From: Bryobacterales bacterium
Lineage (GTDB): Bacteria > Acidobacteriota > Terriglobia > Bryobacterales > Bryobacteraceae
Length of the DNA: 60,649 nucleotides
Assembly (NCBI GenBank): GCA_016789905.1
Contig: JAEUQC010000117.1
Coordinates: 1-60,649 of the forward strand
Reading direction: 5' to 3'
This document shows, one piece after another, positions 35,758 to 43,726 of the stretch (position 1 is its first letter; every line of letters starts with the position of its first letter). The notes below the pieces were generated by a model, which was not told where the DNA came from, made no database searches, and was given only the letters and a program-made list of their open reading frames with translations. The position numbers were made by a program, and so were the translations under genes.

Positions 35758-36620
35758 GGCGGCGCGTATTCCTGGCGCTTGCCGCTGCCCGTGCGCAGGC
35801 TGTGCGTCTGTCATTAGGGACGTATGGAATGCAAACGATTCCCGTTGACCGCGCGCTGGCCAGTATTGGTGAGCTCGGTTACGACGGTGCTGAGTTATGT
35901 TTGATGGCTGGATGGCCAAGCGAACCTGTCCGGCTTGACGGGGCCGCGCGGCGGCGGATTCGGGAACAGCGCCTGCCGATTCCATCGATGATTGAGAACT
36001 TCAATCTCTTGGCTGATGAATCCGGACACGCGCGAACCCTTGACCGGATTCGTGTAGCGGCCGCCCTGGCCCATGATGTGTCACCGAAGGCGCCGCCGCA
36101 GTTGCAGAGTGTGCTCGGCGGGCGGCCCGGCGAATGGGAGCAGGTGAAGGAGATGATGGCGGCGCGGTTGGCCGAGTGGGCTCGCGTGGCGGCGGATAAC
36201 CGGCTGCGGCTGGCCGTGAAGTCGCATGTGGGCAGCGCATCGGACACGCCGGAAAAGCTGATCTGGCTGTTGGACAAGGCGGGCAATCCGGCGTTGAGCG
36301 GAATCTACGACTATGGCCACTTTCAGTTGCTGGGGCTGGGCCTTCGGAAGACGCTGGACACACTGTTGCCGCGCTCGTCGTTTGTGACGGTGAAGGACGG
36401 GCGAATGGTGGACGGGAAGGCGCAATTCCTGTTGCCAGGCGAAGGGACCATTGACTATCGCGACTACTTCTCGGCGTTGCGGGAGAAGAAATACGGCGGC
36501 TGGATTCTGGTGGAAATCAGCCGTCAACTCCAGATGCAGCCGGGCTACGATGCGCTGGCGGCGGCGCGGCGCTCCTACGAGAATTTGGCGCCGCTGCTCC
36601 GGGCGGCTGGTTTGCGCTAA
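35754..36620 (+). CDS. Sugar phosphate isomerase/epimerase-like TIM-barrel protein
   Basis: A 288-residue protein of the xylose isomerase-like TIM-barrel superfamily. Evidence: a first strand VRLSLGTYGMQTIPVDRALASI, GELGYDGAELCLMAGWP, metal-site stretches (LAVKSHVGSASDTPEKL, SGIYDYGHFQLLG) and the ending GWILVEISRQLQ. It may isomerise or epimerise a sugar. The short hydrophobic N-terminus (MRRRVFLALAAARAQA) could be a signal or a Tat-like leader. The start is GTG at 35754, overlapping the PfpI stop. It is the last gene on the left side of the GC-skew switch. Confidence 0.82.
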   Translation: MRRRVFLALAAARAQAVRLSLGTYGMQTIPVDRALASIGELGYDGAELCLMAGWPSEPVRLDGAARRRIREQRLPIPSMIENFNLLADESGHARTLDRIRVAAALAHDVSPKAPPQLQSVLGGRPGEWEQVKEMMAARLAEWARVAADNRLRLAVKSHVGSASDTPEKLIWLLDKAGNPALSGIYDYGHFQLLGLGLRKTLDTLLPRSSFVTVKDGRMVDGKAQFLLPGEGTIDYRDYFSALREKKYGGWILVEISRQLQMQPGYDALAAARRSYENLAPLLRAAGLR

Positions 36621-36661
36621 CGGGCCGCGCCGGCCGCCGGTTGGTAGGATGAGAATTCGTC

Positions 36662-37273
36662 ATGAGCCAATTGAAAACGATCATTTTCGACCTAGGGAAC
36701 GTCATCATCCCCTTCGATTTCCGGCGCGGCTACGCGGCACTGGAGCCGCTGGTCAACCTGCCCGCCGCCGAGATTCCGGAGCGCATCCGCGCCACGGGCT
36801 TGGTTCCGGAACTCGAAAGCGGCAGGATAGAACCCCATGCGTTTGTGGCGGCGATCAACAGCGCTCTCGAAACAGATATCAGCTACGAGAAGTTTCGCGA
36901 AATCTGGAGCTCCATCTTTCTTCCGGACACGCTCATTCCCGCTTCCTTGGTGGAGACACTAAAGAGCAACTACCGGATGGTCGTCCTTTCGAACACCAAC
37001 GCCATCCACTTTGAGATGGTCTGGGAAGTCTATCCGATTCTGCGGCTGTTCGACGAACTCGTGCTCTCGCACGAAGTAAAGGCAATGAAGCCGGAACCGG
37101 CCATCTATGCCGCGGCCATTGCGGCGGCGCGCGCGGAACCCCACGAGTGCTTCTTTACCGACGATATTCCAGCCTATGTGGAAGGTGCGCGCGCGGCGGG
37201 GATTCAAGCCGAACAGTTCCTCGGATACGAAAAACTGCTCGGCGATTTGCGGGCTCGCGGCGTGGCGGTGTAG
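36662..37273 (+). CDS. HAD-family hydrolase
   Basis: A 203-residue haloacid dehalogenase-like phosphatase, subfamily IA. Motif I is IIFDLGNVIIPFD, with nucleophile Asp followed by Gly-Asn. Motif II is VVLSNTNAIH. The Lys of motif III is in EVKAMKPEPAIYA, and motif IV is CFFTDDIPAYVEGARAAGI. The substrate is unknown. It converges on uxaA with a 5-nt gap and no separate terminator. The + strand base composition turns C-rich within this gene. Confidence 0.93.
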   Translation: MSQLKTIIFDLGNVIIPFDFRRGYAALEPLVNLPAAEIPERIRATGLVPELESGRIEPHAFVAAINSALETDISYEKFREIWSSIFLPDTLIPASLVETLKSNYRMVVLSNTNAIHFEMVWEVYPILRLFDELVLSHEVKAMKPEPAIYAAAIAAARAEPHECFFTDDIPAYVEGARAAGIQAEQFLGYEKLLGDLRARGVAV

Positions 37274-37278
37274 CGGGG

Positions 37279-38820
37279 CTACATCACCGGGCCGATGCGC
37301 CACGGCACGAACTCCTGGTGCCCCAATGTCTCCGCGCATGTGCGTTCGCCGGAGGCTACGCGCATGATCATGTCGTAGATCTCTATACCAATGCCCGGAA
37401 CGGTGGCTTCCCCATCGGCAATGCGGCCGGCATTAATGTCCATGTTGTCGCGCATCCGCTTGTACATGTTCGTGTTCGTCGCCACTTTGATCACCGGAAC
37501 CGTGGGGAACCCGATAGCGCTGCCCCGGCCCGTGGTAAAGACGATGATGTTCGCGCCGCCGGCGGCGAGCCCGGTCAGCGACGCCGGGTCATAACCAGGC
37601 GTATTCATGAAACAGAACCCTGGGCCGTGAATGCGCTCGGCGTAGTCAAGCGCCTCATTCAATGTCGACGTGCCACCCTTGGCCACAGCGCCAAGCGACT
37701 TTTCGACGATATTGGTCAGCCCGCCTTCTTTGTTCCCGGGCGACGGGTTGTCGTTGAAACTCGATCCTTCGAACTGATTCAAATATCGTTTGTAACCGCT
37801 GACGAAACTCAGCAGCCGGTCCGCCACCGCGCGATTGCGCGACCGCTTTACCAGCAGATGTTCGGCCCCGAAGATTTCGGTGGTCTCCGCCAGCACCGCC
37901 GCGGCGCCGATCTCGGCCAGCAAGTCCGATGTGTGGCCCAGCGCCGGATTCGCCGTAATGCCGCTGAACGAATCGGAACCCCCGCAGTTCAGGCCAACCG
38001 TGATCAGATTGCCGGGCAGTTCCACGCGCTGTTCGGCGGCCAGCTTATCCATCTGCTCCAGAATGAACTTCCGCGCCGCCTCAACGCTCGCTCGCGTCCC
38101 CCCAGTATTCTGCAGTGTCATCCCCATCAGCCGGCTGCTGCGCGGGGCGTTCGCGCCCAGGTAATGATCGATCTGGTTCACCTCGCAGCCAAGGCCCAGG
38201 ATAATGGCCGCGCCAACATTCGGGTGGCTCAGGATTCCCGCTAGTGTCCGCTGCAGTTGCTGCGTATCGGGGCCGATCGACATGCCGCACCCGTCGCCAT
38301 GCGGGAATGCGATCACGCCGTCCACACCAGGCGGCAGCGTGGCGCCCTCGAAACTGCGGGCAATCAATTCGCACGTGTGCGCCGCGCAGTTGGACGCCGC
38401 CACCACCGCAATGTAGTTGCGCGTGCCCGCGCGGCCGTCCTCCCGCTTGTATCCCATGAAGGTCGGCATGTTGGCCGGCAGCGCCGGCAGCGGCACTTCC
38501 ATCGCCGGAAACTCGTAGTCGAAGTTCTGTTCTTCGAACCCTACGTTGTGCACGTGCATGTGCTGGCCTTGCTCGATGTCCATCTTCGCGCGGCCGATTA
38601 CCTGGCCGTAGCGATAGATCGTCTCGCCTTCGGCGATGTTCACCAGTGCGACTTTGTGACCCGCCGGAACGGCACTTTTCACCTTCAGCGCCACATCGCC
38701 AACTTTCAGGTCCTGCCCCTCTGCCAGCGGTACGCGGGCAACGGCGACGTTGTCCTTCGCATGAAGGTGAATGGCGGAATTCTCCGCCGTCGGCAACTTG
38801 GCAATATCATGGAGACTCAT
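37279..38820 (-). CDS. uxaA: Altronate dehydratase family protein
   Basis: A 513-residue UxaA-type dehydratase that in the galacturonate route turns D-altronate into 2-keto-3-deoxygluconate. Related galactarate dehydratases share the fold. An N-terminal SAF domain (about 1-95, SAIHLHAKDNVAVARVPL) is fused to the C-terminal catalytic part (FMGYKREDGRAGTRNYIAV, GCGMSIGPDTQ, LGLGCEVNQID, NCGGSDSFSGITANPALG). The ATG at 38820 is chosen because it overlaps the HIT gene stop (ATGA). An upstream in-frame ATG at 38892 lies inside that gene. uxaC (53318) and a pectate lyase (25311) fit the same pathway. Confidence 0.9.
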   Translation of the reverse strand: MSLHDIAKLPTAENSAIHLHAKDNVAVARVPLAEGQDLKVGDVALKVKSAVPAGHKVALVNIAEGETIYRYGQVIGRAKMDIEQGQHMHVHNVGFEEQNFDYEFPAMEVPLPALPANMPTFMGYKREDGRAGTRNYIAVVAASNCAAHTCELIARSFEGATLPPGVDGVIAFPHGDGCGMSIGPDTQQLQRTLAGILSHPNVGAAIILGLGCEVNQIDHYLGANAPRSSRLMGMTLQNTGGTRASVEAARKFILEQMDKLAAEQRVELPGNLITVGLNCGGSDSFSGITANPALGHTSDLLAEIGAAAVLAETTEIFGAEHLLVKRSRNRAVADRLLSFVSGYKRYLNQFEGSSFNDNPSPGNKEGGLTNIVEKSLGAVAKGGTSTLNEALDYAERIHGPGFCFMNTPGYDPASLTGLAAGGANIIVFTTGRGSAIGFPTVPVIKVATNTNMYKRMRDNMDINAGRIADGEATVPGIGIEIYDMIMRVASGERTCAETLGHQEFVPWRIGPVM

Positions 38821-39362
38821 CGTAATAGCACCGTTTCGCAAATCTGTTCGTTCAGGTGGACCTTCAGCCGGTTGCCGGCTGGGTGGATCCATAGGCCCGT
38901 TCCATCCTTCGGAACGGGAATATCTTCCACGCGGCGGACGTATATCGCCTTGCCGCTATCTACGCCTTTCAGCAGTTTCCCAATGTGGACGTGCAAGTGA
39001 CACTGGGTCCGGACTTTCACCCCGTTGTATGCCACTCCCCAGTTGTCGCCCCAAAGCTCTTTCGCCTTGGCGATGGCCTCGCGCCAGAACTTGTTTCGTT
39101 CCGCCGCCGACAAGTGCCGCAACTCGTGCATCTGTCCCGCGACAATTTTGCGCGGCAGCGCCAGCGTTCGGTTCGCTTTCCTGGGGTTCACGTCTTTCAG
39201 GAAAAACACTTCCAAAGTTTCTGGCTGCTTCCCCGCTTCATTGGTTAACGAACACGCCCGTATCTTGAGTGTGTCGGGATTGGCCGGGTCGCAATCGCAG
39301 CGGTCAACGGCCGCCGCCAGCGCCAGTCCAGTCGCGCCCGTCAGGAATAGCTTTCGCCACAT
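38817..39362 (-). CDS. HIT-like protein with N-terminal signal
   Basis: A 181-residue protein with a short hydrophobic leader (MWRKLFLTGATGLALAAAVD) and a HIT-type triad CHLHVHIGK (His122, His124, His126), the site that attacks alpha-phosphates of nucleotides or CDP-diacylglycerol. The ATG at 39362 is favoured because it opens the leader and does not overlap the divergent GT39 gene; an ATG at 39407 is possible. It ends in a 4-nt overlap with uxaA, so the two are co-translated. An extracytoplasmic nucleotide hydrolase, such as a CDP-alcohol pyrophosphatase, is possible. Confidence 0.78.
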   Translation of the reverse strand: MWRKLFLTGATGLALAAAVDRCDCDPANPDTLKIRACSLTNEAGKQPETLEVFFLKDVNPRKANRTLALPRKIVAGQMHELRHLSAAERNKFWREAIAKAKELWGDNWGVAYNGVKVRTQCHLHVHIGKLLKGVDSGKAIYVRRVEDIPVPKDGTGLWIHPAGNRLKVHLNEQICETVLLR

Positions 39363-39407
39363 TCCGTTTATTCTATCGCGCGCCGTTTCTATACTGAAAA
39401 GGTGCAA

Positions 39408-41762
39408 ATGATTTGGGCGCGCCGGTGGGCGCCGCTCTTGGCTCTCCTGGTCATTTATCCTCTCTGGACCTCGTCGTTCGGCCTCTACGGTCCCGACGAA
39501 CCGCGCTACGCCTCCATCGCCCGCGCCATGGCGGAATCCGGGGATTGGATCACGCCCCGGCTGGACGGCGAGGCCTGGCTGGAAAAGCCGCCCCTGTTGT
39601 ACTGGCTGTCGGCGCTTGGCTACTCCGCCGGCCTGGGCCCGGAGGCGGCCCCGCGCGTGCCGTTAGGGCTCCTCTCCATCGTCTTCCTGATCTGGTTCCG
39701 GTTCTATCTGCATCGTTGGCTGGGCGAACGGGCAACCGTCGCCGCCTGCGTGCTGGCCACCGCCGCCGGCTGGATTGCTTACTCGAACGTCGCAGTCACC
39801 GATGTCCCCCTGTCGATCTGTTTCGCCGCCGCCATGCTGGTAAGCCTGCGCTGGATTGAAGACGGCGCGCCGCGAGACGCAATAATCGCCGGCGCTCTCT
39901 TCGGCCTGGCGATCCTGGCCAAGGCGCTGGTGCCCATCGCTCTCGCCGCACCGCTGCTCTGGTTCGCCCGGCGCCGCTGGCGTCAGTGGCCGCTGGTGTT
40001 GATCGCCGCCGCCGCCGTCGCGGGCCCGTGGTACGTCGCCATCACCCGGCGCGAAGGCTGGGCTTTTGTCGACGAACTGTTTATCAAGCATCACTTTAGC
40101 CGGTTCGTCAGCGAGGAGCTCCAACACGTGCAGCCGTTCTGGTTTTACGTGCCTGTGCTGCTCGGGTTGCTGATGCCGTGGTCCCCGCTGCTCCTCCGCG
40201 TGCCGTGGCGCGACGCGCGCTGGCGCTTCTTCGTTGTCTGGGTGCTGTTCGGTTTCGCCGTTTTCTCCGCCAGTTCCAACAAATTGCCCGGCTATCTCAT
40301 GCCACTGCTGCCGGCGCTTGCGGTGTTGCTCGCATTGGGAGTTCGTCCTGGGGCGCGCTGGCCGCTTCGCCTCTCCTCCGGAATGTCCGCGCTCGTGTTC
40401 GCGCTGAAGATGCTCGCGCCCCTCGCCGACGGCGCCGTCACCGCCAGGCAACTCAGCCGCCATGTGCCGGCCGATGCCTGCGCCGACGGCGTCCCGCGCG
40501 GCATGAGATACGGGCTCCATTTCTATGCTCGCCGTCCTCTGCTCGATTGCTGGCAAGCCCCTGGTGCCACCCCCGTGCCGGCCTCTGCCATTCCTCCGCC
40601 GCGAACCGCTCGCTACTCCATCACCCATTCGTCCCCAACCCCGTTGACGGGCCGCCTCCTTGTCTTCGCCTCTAATCAAACCCCGGAAGGCGACGCCGTG
40701 CTTCCCGTTCACAACGAACCCAATCGCGTGTGGATCGCGGCGCGCGAGGTGCTTCATTGGCCGGCCGGCCAACCGGCCATCCTGGACCCCATGCCTGCTG
40801 GCTTTCCCGGTTCGTTAACCGCCACCGATGCCGCCCGATTCTATTTCACCGTCGTCTTTGACCCCGACTATAATTTCCCCTACGCCGGGCTGACCAGCGC
40901 GGACCTCCGTAGCGAACTCACAGTAGTGGAGCATTTTGACCCGAAGGCCGACCGGGTGCACTCCTTCGCCTTGACTCGCCCGGCCTCCGTCGCCCCGGAA
41001 CCGAAGGCCACCGTCGAACTCCCAAGCGCGCTCCTCTCCCGCTTCCATCACCAGCCTGTCCTGTTGCGTGCCGATGTCGTGCCCGGTACAGCCGGCGGGC
41101 GCGTCCTAGTGCTGCACGCCTTCGGCGAACGTTTTTTCAACAGCGCCCTGCGCCGCCGGTTGCTCGCGCAGAACTCCCGGCCCACCTATGTTTTTCTCGA
41201 TTGTGTTCATCGATTCGGCCACCACGCGTTCGCCGATTCCGATGTCAACGGACCATGGCAGCGTGCCTTGTTGGAAGAACTGCTGCCGGCCCTAGGCGCT
41301 GGCCAGCCGCCGCATCTTCTCGGCGAAGGGTTCGGCGGATGGGCGGCCGTTCGGCTAAAACAACAACACCCGTCCCGCTTTGGCCGAGCCTTTACCTTAA
41401 ACCCTGATCCGCTAGATTTCCGCAACTTTTTCGGTATCGATCTGACCGGGCCAACGTCCAATCTTTACCACGACGAAAATGGCCAGCCGCGCCGCCTGAA
41501 TGCCGATTGGACCATTGCCGCCTCCGCCCTGCGTGAAAGCGTGCTCGGCCCCGATGGCGGCCGTTGGGAATCCTGGGAGTCCGTCTTCGGTCCGCGCACC
41601 AGCGAGGGGATCAGCCGGGAACTGTTCGCCCGCGATTCGGGCGACGTTGACAACACGGTGCGCGCGGCGTGGCTTCGTTTCAACTTGGCCGCCAAACACT
41701 GGCCCCCGGATACACGCATTATTTCGGAAGCCGAACTGCCCGGCATCCTACAATTGAACTAA
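39408..41762 (+). CDS. GT39 membrane glycosyltransferase fused to an alpha/beta-hydrolase-like domain
   Basis: A 784-residue protein. Residues 1 to about 340 are an ArnT/PMT-type (GT39) integral membrane glycosyltransferase with many hydrophobic segments and the first-loop acidic motif GPDEPRYASIARAM, which uses polyprenyl-phosphate sugar. After a soluble middle part, residues about 560-700 resemble a putative-esterase alpha/beta hydrolase (GGRVLVLHAFGERFFN, YVFLDCVHRFG). The expected nucleophile elbow G-x-S-x-G reads GEGFG at 639-643, so Ser is replaced by Gly. The reading frame is continuous, so this is a true fusion. The start is ATG at 39408 (GTG at 39402 is possible). Its stop overlaps selD. 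Confidence 0.8.
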   Translation: MIWARRWAPLLALLVIYPLWTSSFGLYGPDEPRYASIARAMAESGDWITPRLDGEAWLEKPPLLYWLSALGYSAGLGPEAAPRVPLGLLSIVFLIWFRFYLHRWLGERATVAACVLATAAGWIAYSNVAVTDVPLSICFAAAMLVSLRWIEDGAPRDAIIAGALFGLAILAKALVPIALAAPLLWFARRRWRQWPLVLIAAAAVAGPWYVAITRREGWAFVDELFIKHHFSRFVSEELQHVQPFWFYVPVLLGLLMPWSPLLLRVPWRDARWRFFVVWVLFGFAVFSASSNKLPGYLMPLLPALAVLLALGVRPGARWPLRLSSGMSALVFALKMLAPLADGAVTARQLSRHVPADACADGVPRGMRYGLHFYARRPLLDCWQAPGATPVPASAIPPPRTARYSITHSSPTPLTGRLLVFASNQTPEGDAVLPVHNEPNRVWIAAREVLHWPAGQPAILDPMPAGFPGSLTATDAARFYFTVVFDPDYNFPYAGLTSADLRSELTVVEHFDPKADRVHSFALTRPASVAPEPKATVELPSALLSRFHHQPVLLRADVVPGTAGGRVLVLHAFGERFFNSALRRRLLAQNSRPTYVFLDCVHRFGHHAFADSDVNGPWQRALLEELLPALGAGQPPHLLGEGFGGWAAVRLKQQHPSRFGRAFTLNPDPLDFRNFFGIDLTGPTSNLYHDENGQPRRLNADWTIAASALRESVLGPDGGRWESWESVFGPRTSEGISRELFARDSGDVDNTVRAAWLRFNLAAKHWPPDTRIISEAELPGILQLN

Positions 41763-42784
41763 TGTCTGATCGCAAATTGACGGCGCATGTAAAAGCCGCC
41801 GGTTGAGCGAGCAAATTGAGTCCAAAGGTTTTGGACCAGGTGCTCGGCGCTCTGCCGAAACAATTCGATCCGCGAGTGTTGATTGGCTTCGATACGTCCG
41901 ACGACGCCGGTGTCTTCCAACTGACGCCGGAGTGTGCCCTGGTGCAGACCGTCGACTTTTTCACGCCAATTGTCGATGATCCCTACCTGTTCGGCGCCAT
42001 CGCCGCCGCCAATTCGCTCTCCGATGTCTACGCCATGGGCGGCGTCCCCATCTCATCGCTATCTATTCTGGCGTGGCCGCGCGATGGCAACATGGAGGAC
42101 TTGGGCCAGGTATTGCTTGGCGGCTTGGACAAGATGAAGGAAGCCGGCTGTGTCATTCTTGGCGGCCACAGCGTCGCCGACGCGGAACCCAAGTTCGGCT
42201 ACGCCGTCACCGGCACTGTGCATCCCTCTCGCGTGTTGGCCAATGGCGGCGCACGGCCCGGTGACGCGCTGGTGTTCACCAAGGCCATCGGCACCGGCGT
42301 AATCTCCACCGCGCTGAAGAAAGGCATTTCCTCGGTCGCGCACATGGACGCCTCCATTGTCAGCATGTTGACGCTCAATAAAGAGGCCTGTGCCGCCATG
42401 CTGCAAACCGATGCCCACGCCTGCACCGATATCACAGGTTTCGGTCTGCTGGGCCATGCGCGAGAGATGGCCGCCGCCAGCGGCGCCACGCTCATCTTCG
42501 ATGCCGCTAGCGTCCCCTTGCTTCCCGGCGCCTATGAATACGCGGTAGCCGGCGCCATTCCCGGCGGGCTTCGCAATAACATGGATTTTGTTGGATGCGC
42601 CGTCGGCAAAGCCGCTGCGGTGGACCCGGTGCTCGAACAGTTGCTCTACGACCCGCAGACCTCCGGAGGCTTGCTCATCGCCATGCCGGAAGCCGAAGTG
42701 GCCAAAATACGATCGCTCTATCCGCCTGCCCGCCGTGTGGGGCGAGTGGTGGAACGCCGGAATACCTTATTGGAACTCGAATGA
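41762..42784 (+). CDS. selD: Selenide, water dikinase SelD, a selenoprotein
   Basis: A 340-residue enzyme that makes selenophosphate from selenide and ATP. The real start is the ATG at 41762, overlapping the GT39 stop (TAATG). An in-frame TGA at 41804-41806 is codon 15. The context KAAG-U-ASKLSPKVLDQVL aligns the TGA with the catalytic Cys of Cys-type SelD, and the needed Lys follows at 18. A conventional reading would start at TTG 41816 and lose the active site. Later motifs are intact (TVDFFTPIVDDPYLFG, AMGGVPISSLSIL, LGGHSVAD, DITGFGLLGHAREM, DPQTSGGLLIA). A SECIS-like hairpin follows the TGA. It overlaps pyrF by 4 nt. Confidence 0.95.
41804..41836 (+). promoter_or_regulatory. Sec codon with bacterial SECIS-like hairpin
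   Basis: TGA at 41804-41806 is followed 13 nt later by a perfect 7-bp hairpin: GTCCAAA (41820-41826) pairs with TTTGGAC (41830-41836) around a GGT loop. The loop starts 20 nt after the TGA and begins with G, which fits the bacterial SECIS rule of a small apical loop with G in its first positions at 16-37 nt from the UGA. SelB should read it. Confidence 0.85.
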
Positions 42785-43467
42785 ACCCTATCATCATTGC
42801 GCTGGATTGCGAAACCGCCGCCGAAGCGCGCCACATCGTGGACGCCACCTCGAAATCGGTCGGCTTCTACAAGGTTGGACTGGAACTGTACGCGGCGGCG
42901 GGCATGGATTTCGTCCGCGAACTGCGCAAGCGCCGTAAGAAAGTGTTCCTCGATTTAAAGCTCCACGACATCGGCGAAACCGTGCGCCGCGCAACGGCCC
43001 AGATCGCCCGCAGCGGCGTCAGCCTGCTCACCGTCCATGCAGAGCCCCAGGTGATGCGCGCTGCCGTCGCCGGTAGGGGCAACAGCAATCTGCGGATCCT
43101 GGCGGTGACCGTCTTAACAAGCCTTGACCAGGTGGATATTCACGAGATGGGCTATTCCTGCGCCATCCGCGAGGTGTTCGATTTGCGGGTCCGGAACGCC
43201 GTGCGAGCCGGCGTCGATGGCCTGGTTTGTTCTCCGCTCGAAGTCGGGGATGTGCGTCGCGCCGTCGGACCGGAAATGATTCTGGTGACACCAGGCGTTC
43301 GTAGTGAAGGCGCTGCCAAGGGAGACCAGAAACGCGTGGCCACTCCGGCGCAAGCAATCGCGGATGGCGCGAACTATCTCGTCATCGGACGGCAGGTGAC
43401 GCGCGCGGCCGATCCGAACAAAGCCGTCCGAGACATACTCGCCGAGTTGCGCCTGTCGGGTCGATAA
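42781..43467 (+). CDS. pyrF: Orotidine 5'-phosphate decarboxylase
   Basis: A 228-residue TIM-barrel enzyme that makes UMP from OMP, the last step of pyrimidine synthesis. It opens with PIIIALDCETAAEA. The catalytic Lys/Asp array is in KVFLDLKLHDIGETV. The C-terminal phosphate-binding part has VTPGVRSEGAAKGDQKRVAT and LVIGRQVTRAADP. The ATG at 42781 overlaps the selD stop by 4 nt; a longer reading from 42595 lies inside selD. carAB, of the same pathway, lies about 18 kb to the left. Confidence 0.97.
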   Translation: MNPIIIALDCETAAEARHIVDATSKSVGFYKVGLELYAAAGMDFVRELRKRRKKVFLDLKLHDIGETVRRATAQIARSGVSLLTVHAEPQVMRAAVAGRGNSNLRILAVTVLTSLDQVDIHEMGYSCAIREVFDLRVRNAVRAGVDGLVCSPLEVGDVRRAVGPEMILVTPGVRSEGAAKGDQKRVATPAQAIADGANYLVIGRQVTRAADPNKAVRDILAELRLSGR

Positions 43468-43603
43468 AAAAAATCGATAACGGCGGCGGACACCCACGCG
43501 CAGTTGGGGGTGCCTTGCCGCTTGTCACGCGCTGTCAACGGTTTAGTCTCTTCGCGTTCGTCGCTCGCCGTCACTCCCGATTCCCGCCCCGCCTAACCTG
43601 TTG

Positions 43604-43632
43604 TTGACCCACTTTTGCCAATCTGCTAACAA
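43604..43632 (+). promoter_or_regulatory. Candidate sigma70 promoter for the TonB receptor gene
   Basis: TTGACC at 43604-43609 matches a -35 box at five of six positions. A 17-bp spacer leads to TAACAA at 43627-43632, a weak -10 preceded by an extended-10 TG at 43624-43625. It lies about 95 bp upstream of the receptor start. This comes from pattern only. Confidence 0.4.
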
Positions 43633-43647
43633 TTACCTACATCTAAC

Positions 43648-43671
43648 CTCTTTTCCCGAACCGGGAAAGAG
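43648..43671 (+). promoter_or_regulatory. Hairpin in the TonB receptor leader
   Basis: CTCTTTTCCCG and CGGGAAAGAG form a 10-bp stem with one bulged T and an AAC loop, in the leader about 55 nt before the ATG. A second small stem (GGAGC ... GCTCC) lies at 43691-43706. No T-run follows, so control of RNA stability or translation is more likely than termination. Confidence 0.45.
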
Positions 43672-43726
43672 ATGCAGGTTGTCAACACCTGGAGCCATCC
43701 AGCTCCGGTCAATATTGGGGAAAATT

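Noticed and set aside
41816..42784. SelD starting at TTG 41816 as a normal gene
   Set aside because: It would remove the catalytic residue and Lys18 and leaves the upstream in-frame ATG, TGA and hairpin unexplained.
43464..43481. TCGAT-A7-ATCGA hairpin after pyrF as a terminator
   Set aside because: The 5-bp AT-rich stem is weak, and the run is in the loop as A residues, with no T-run after the stem.
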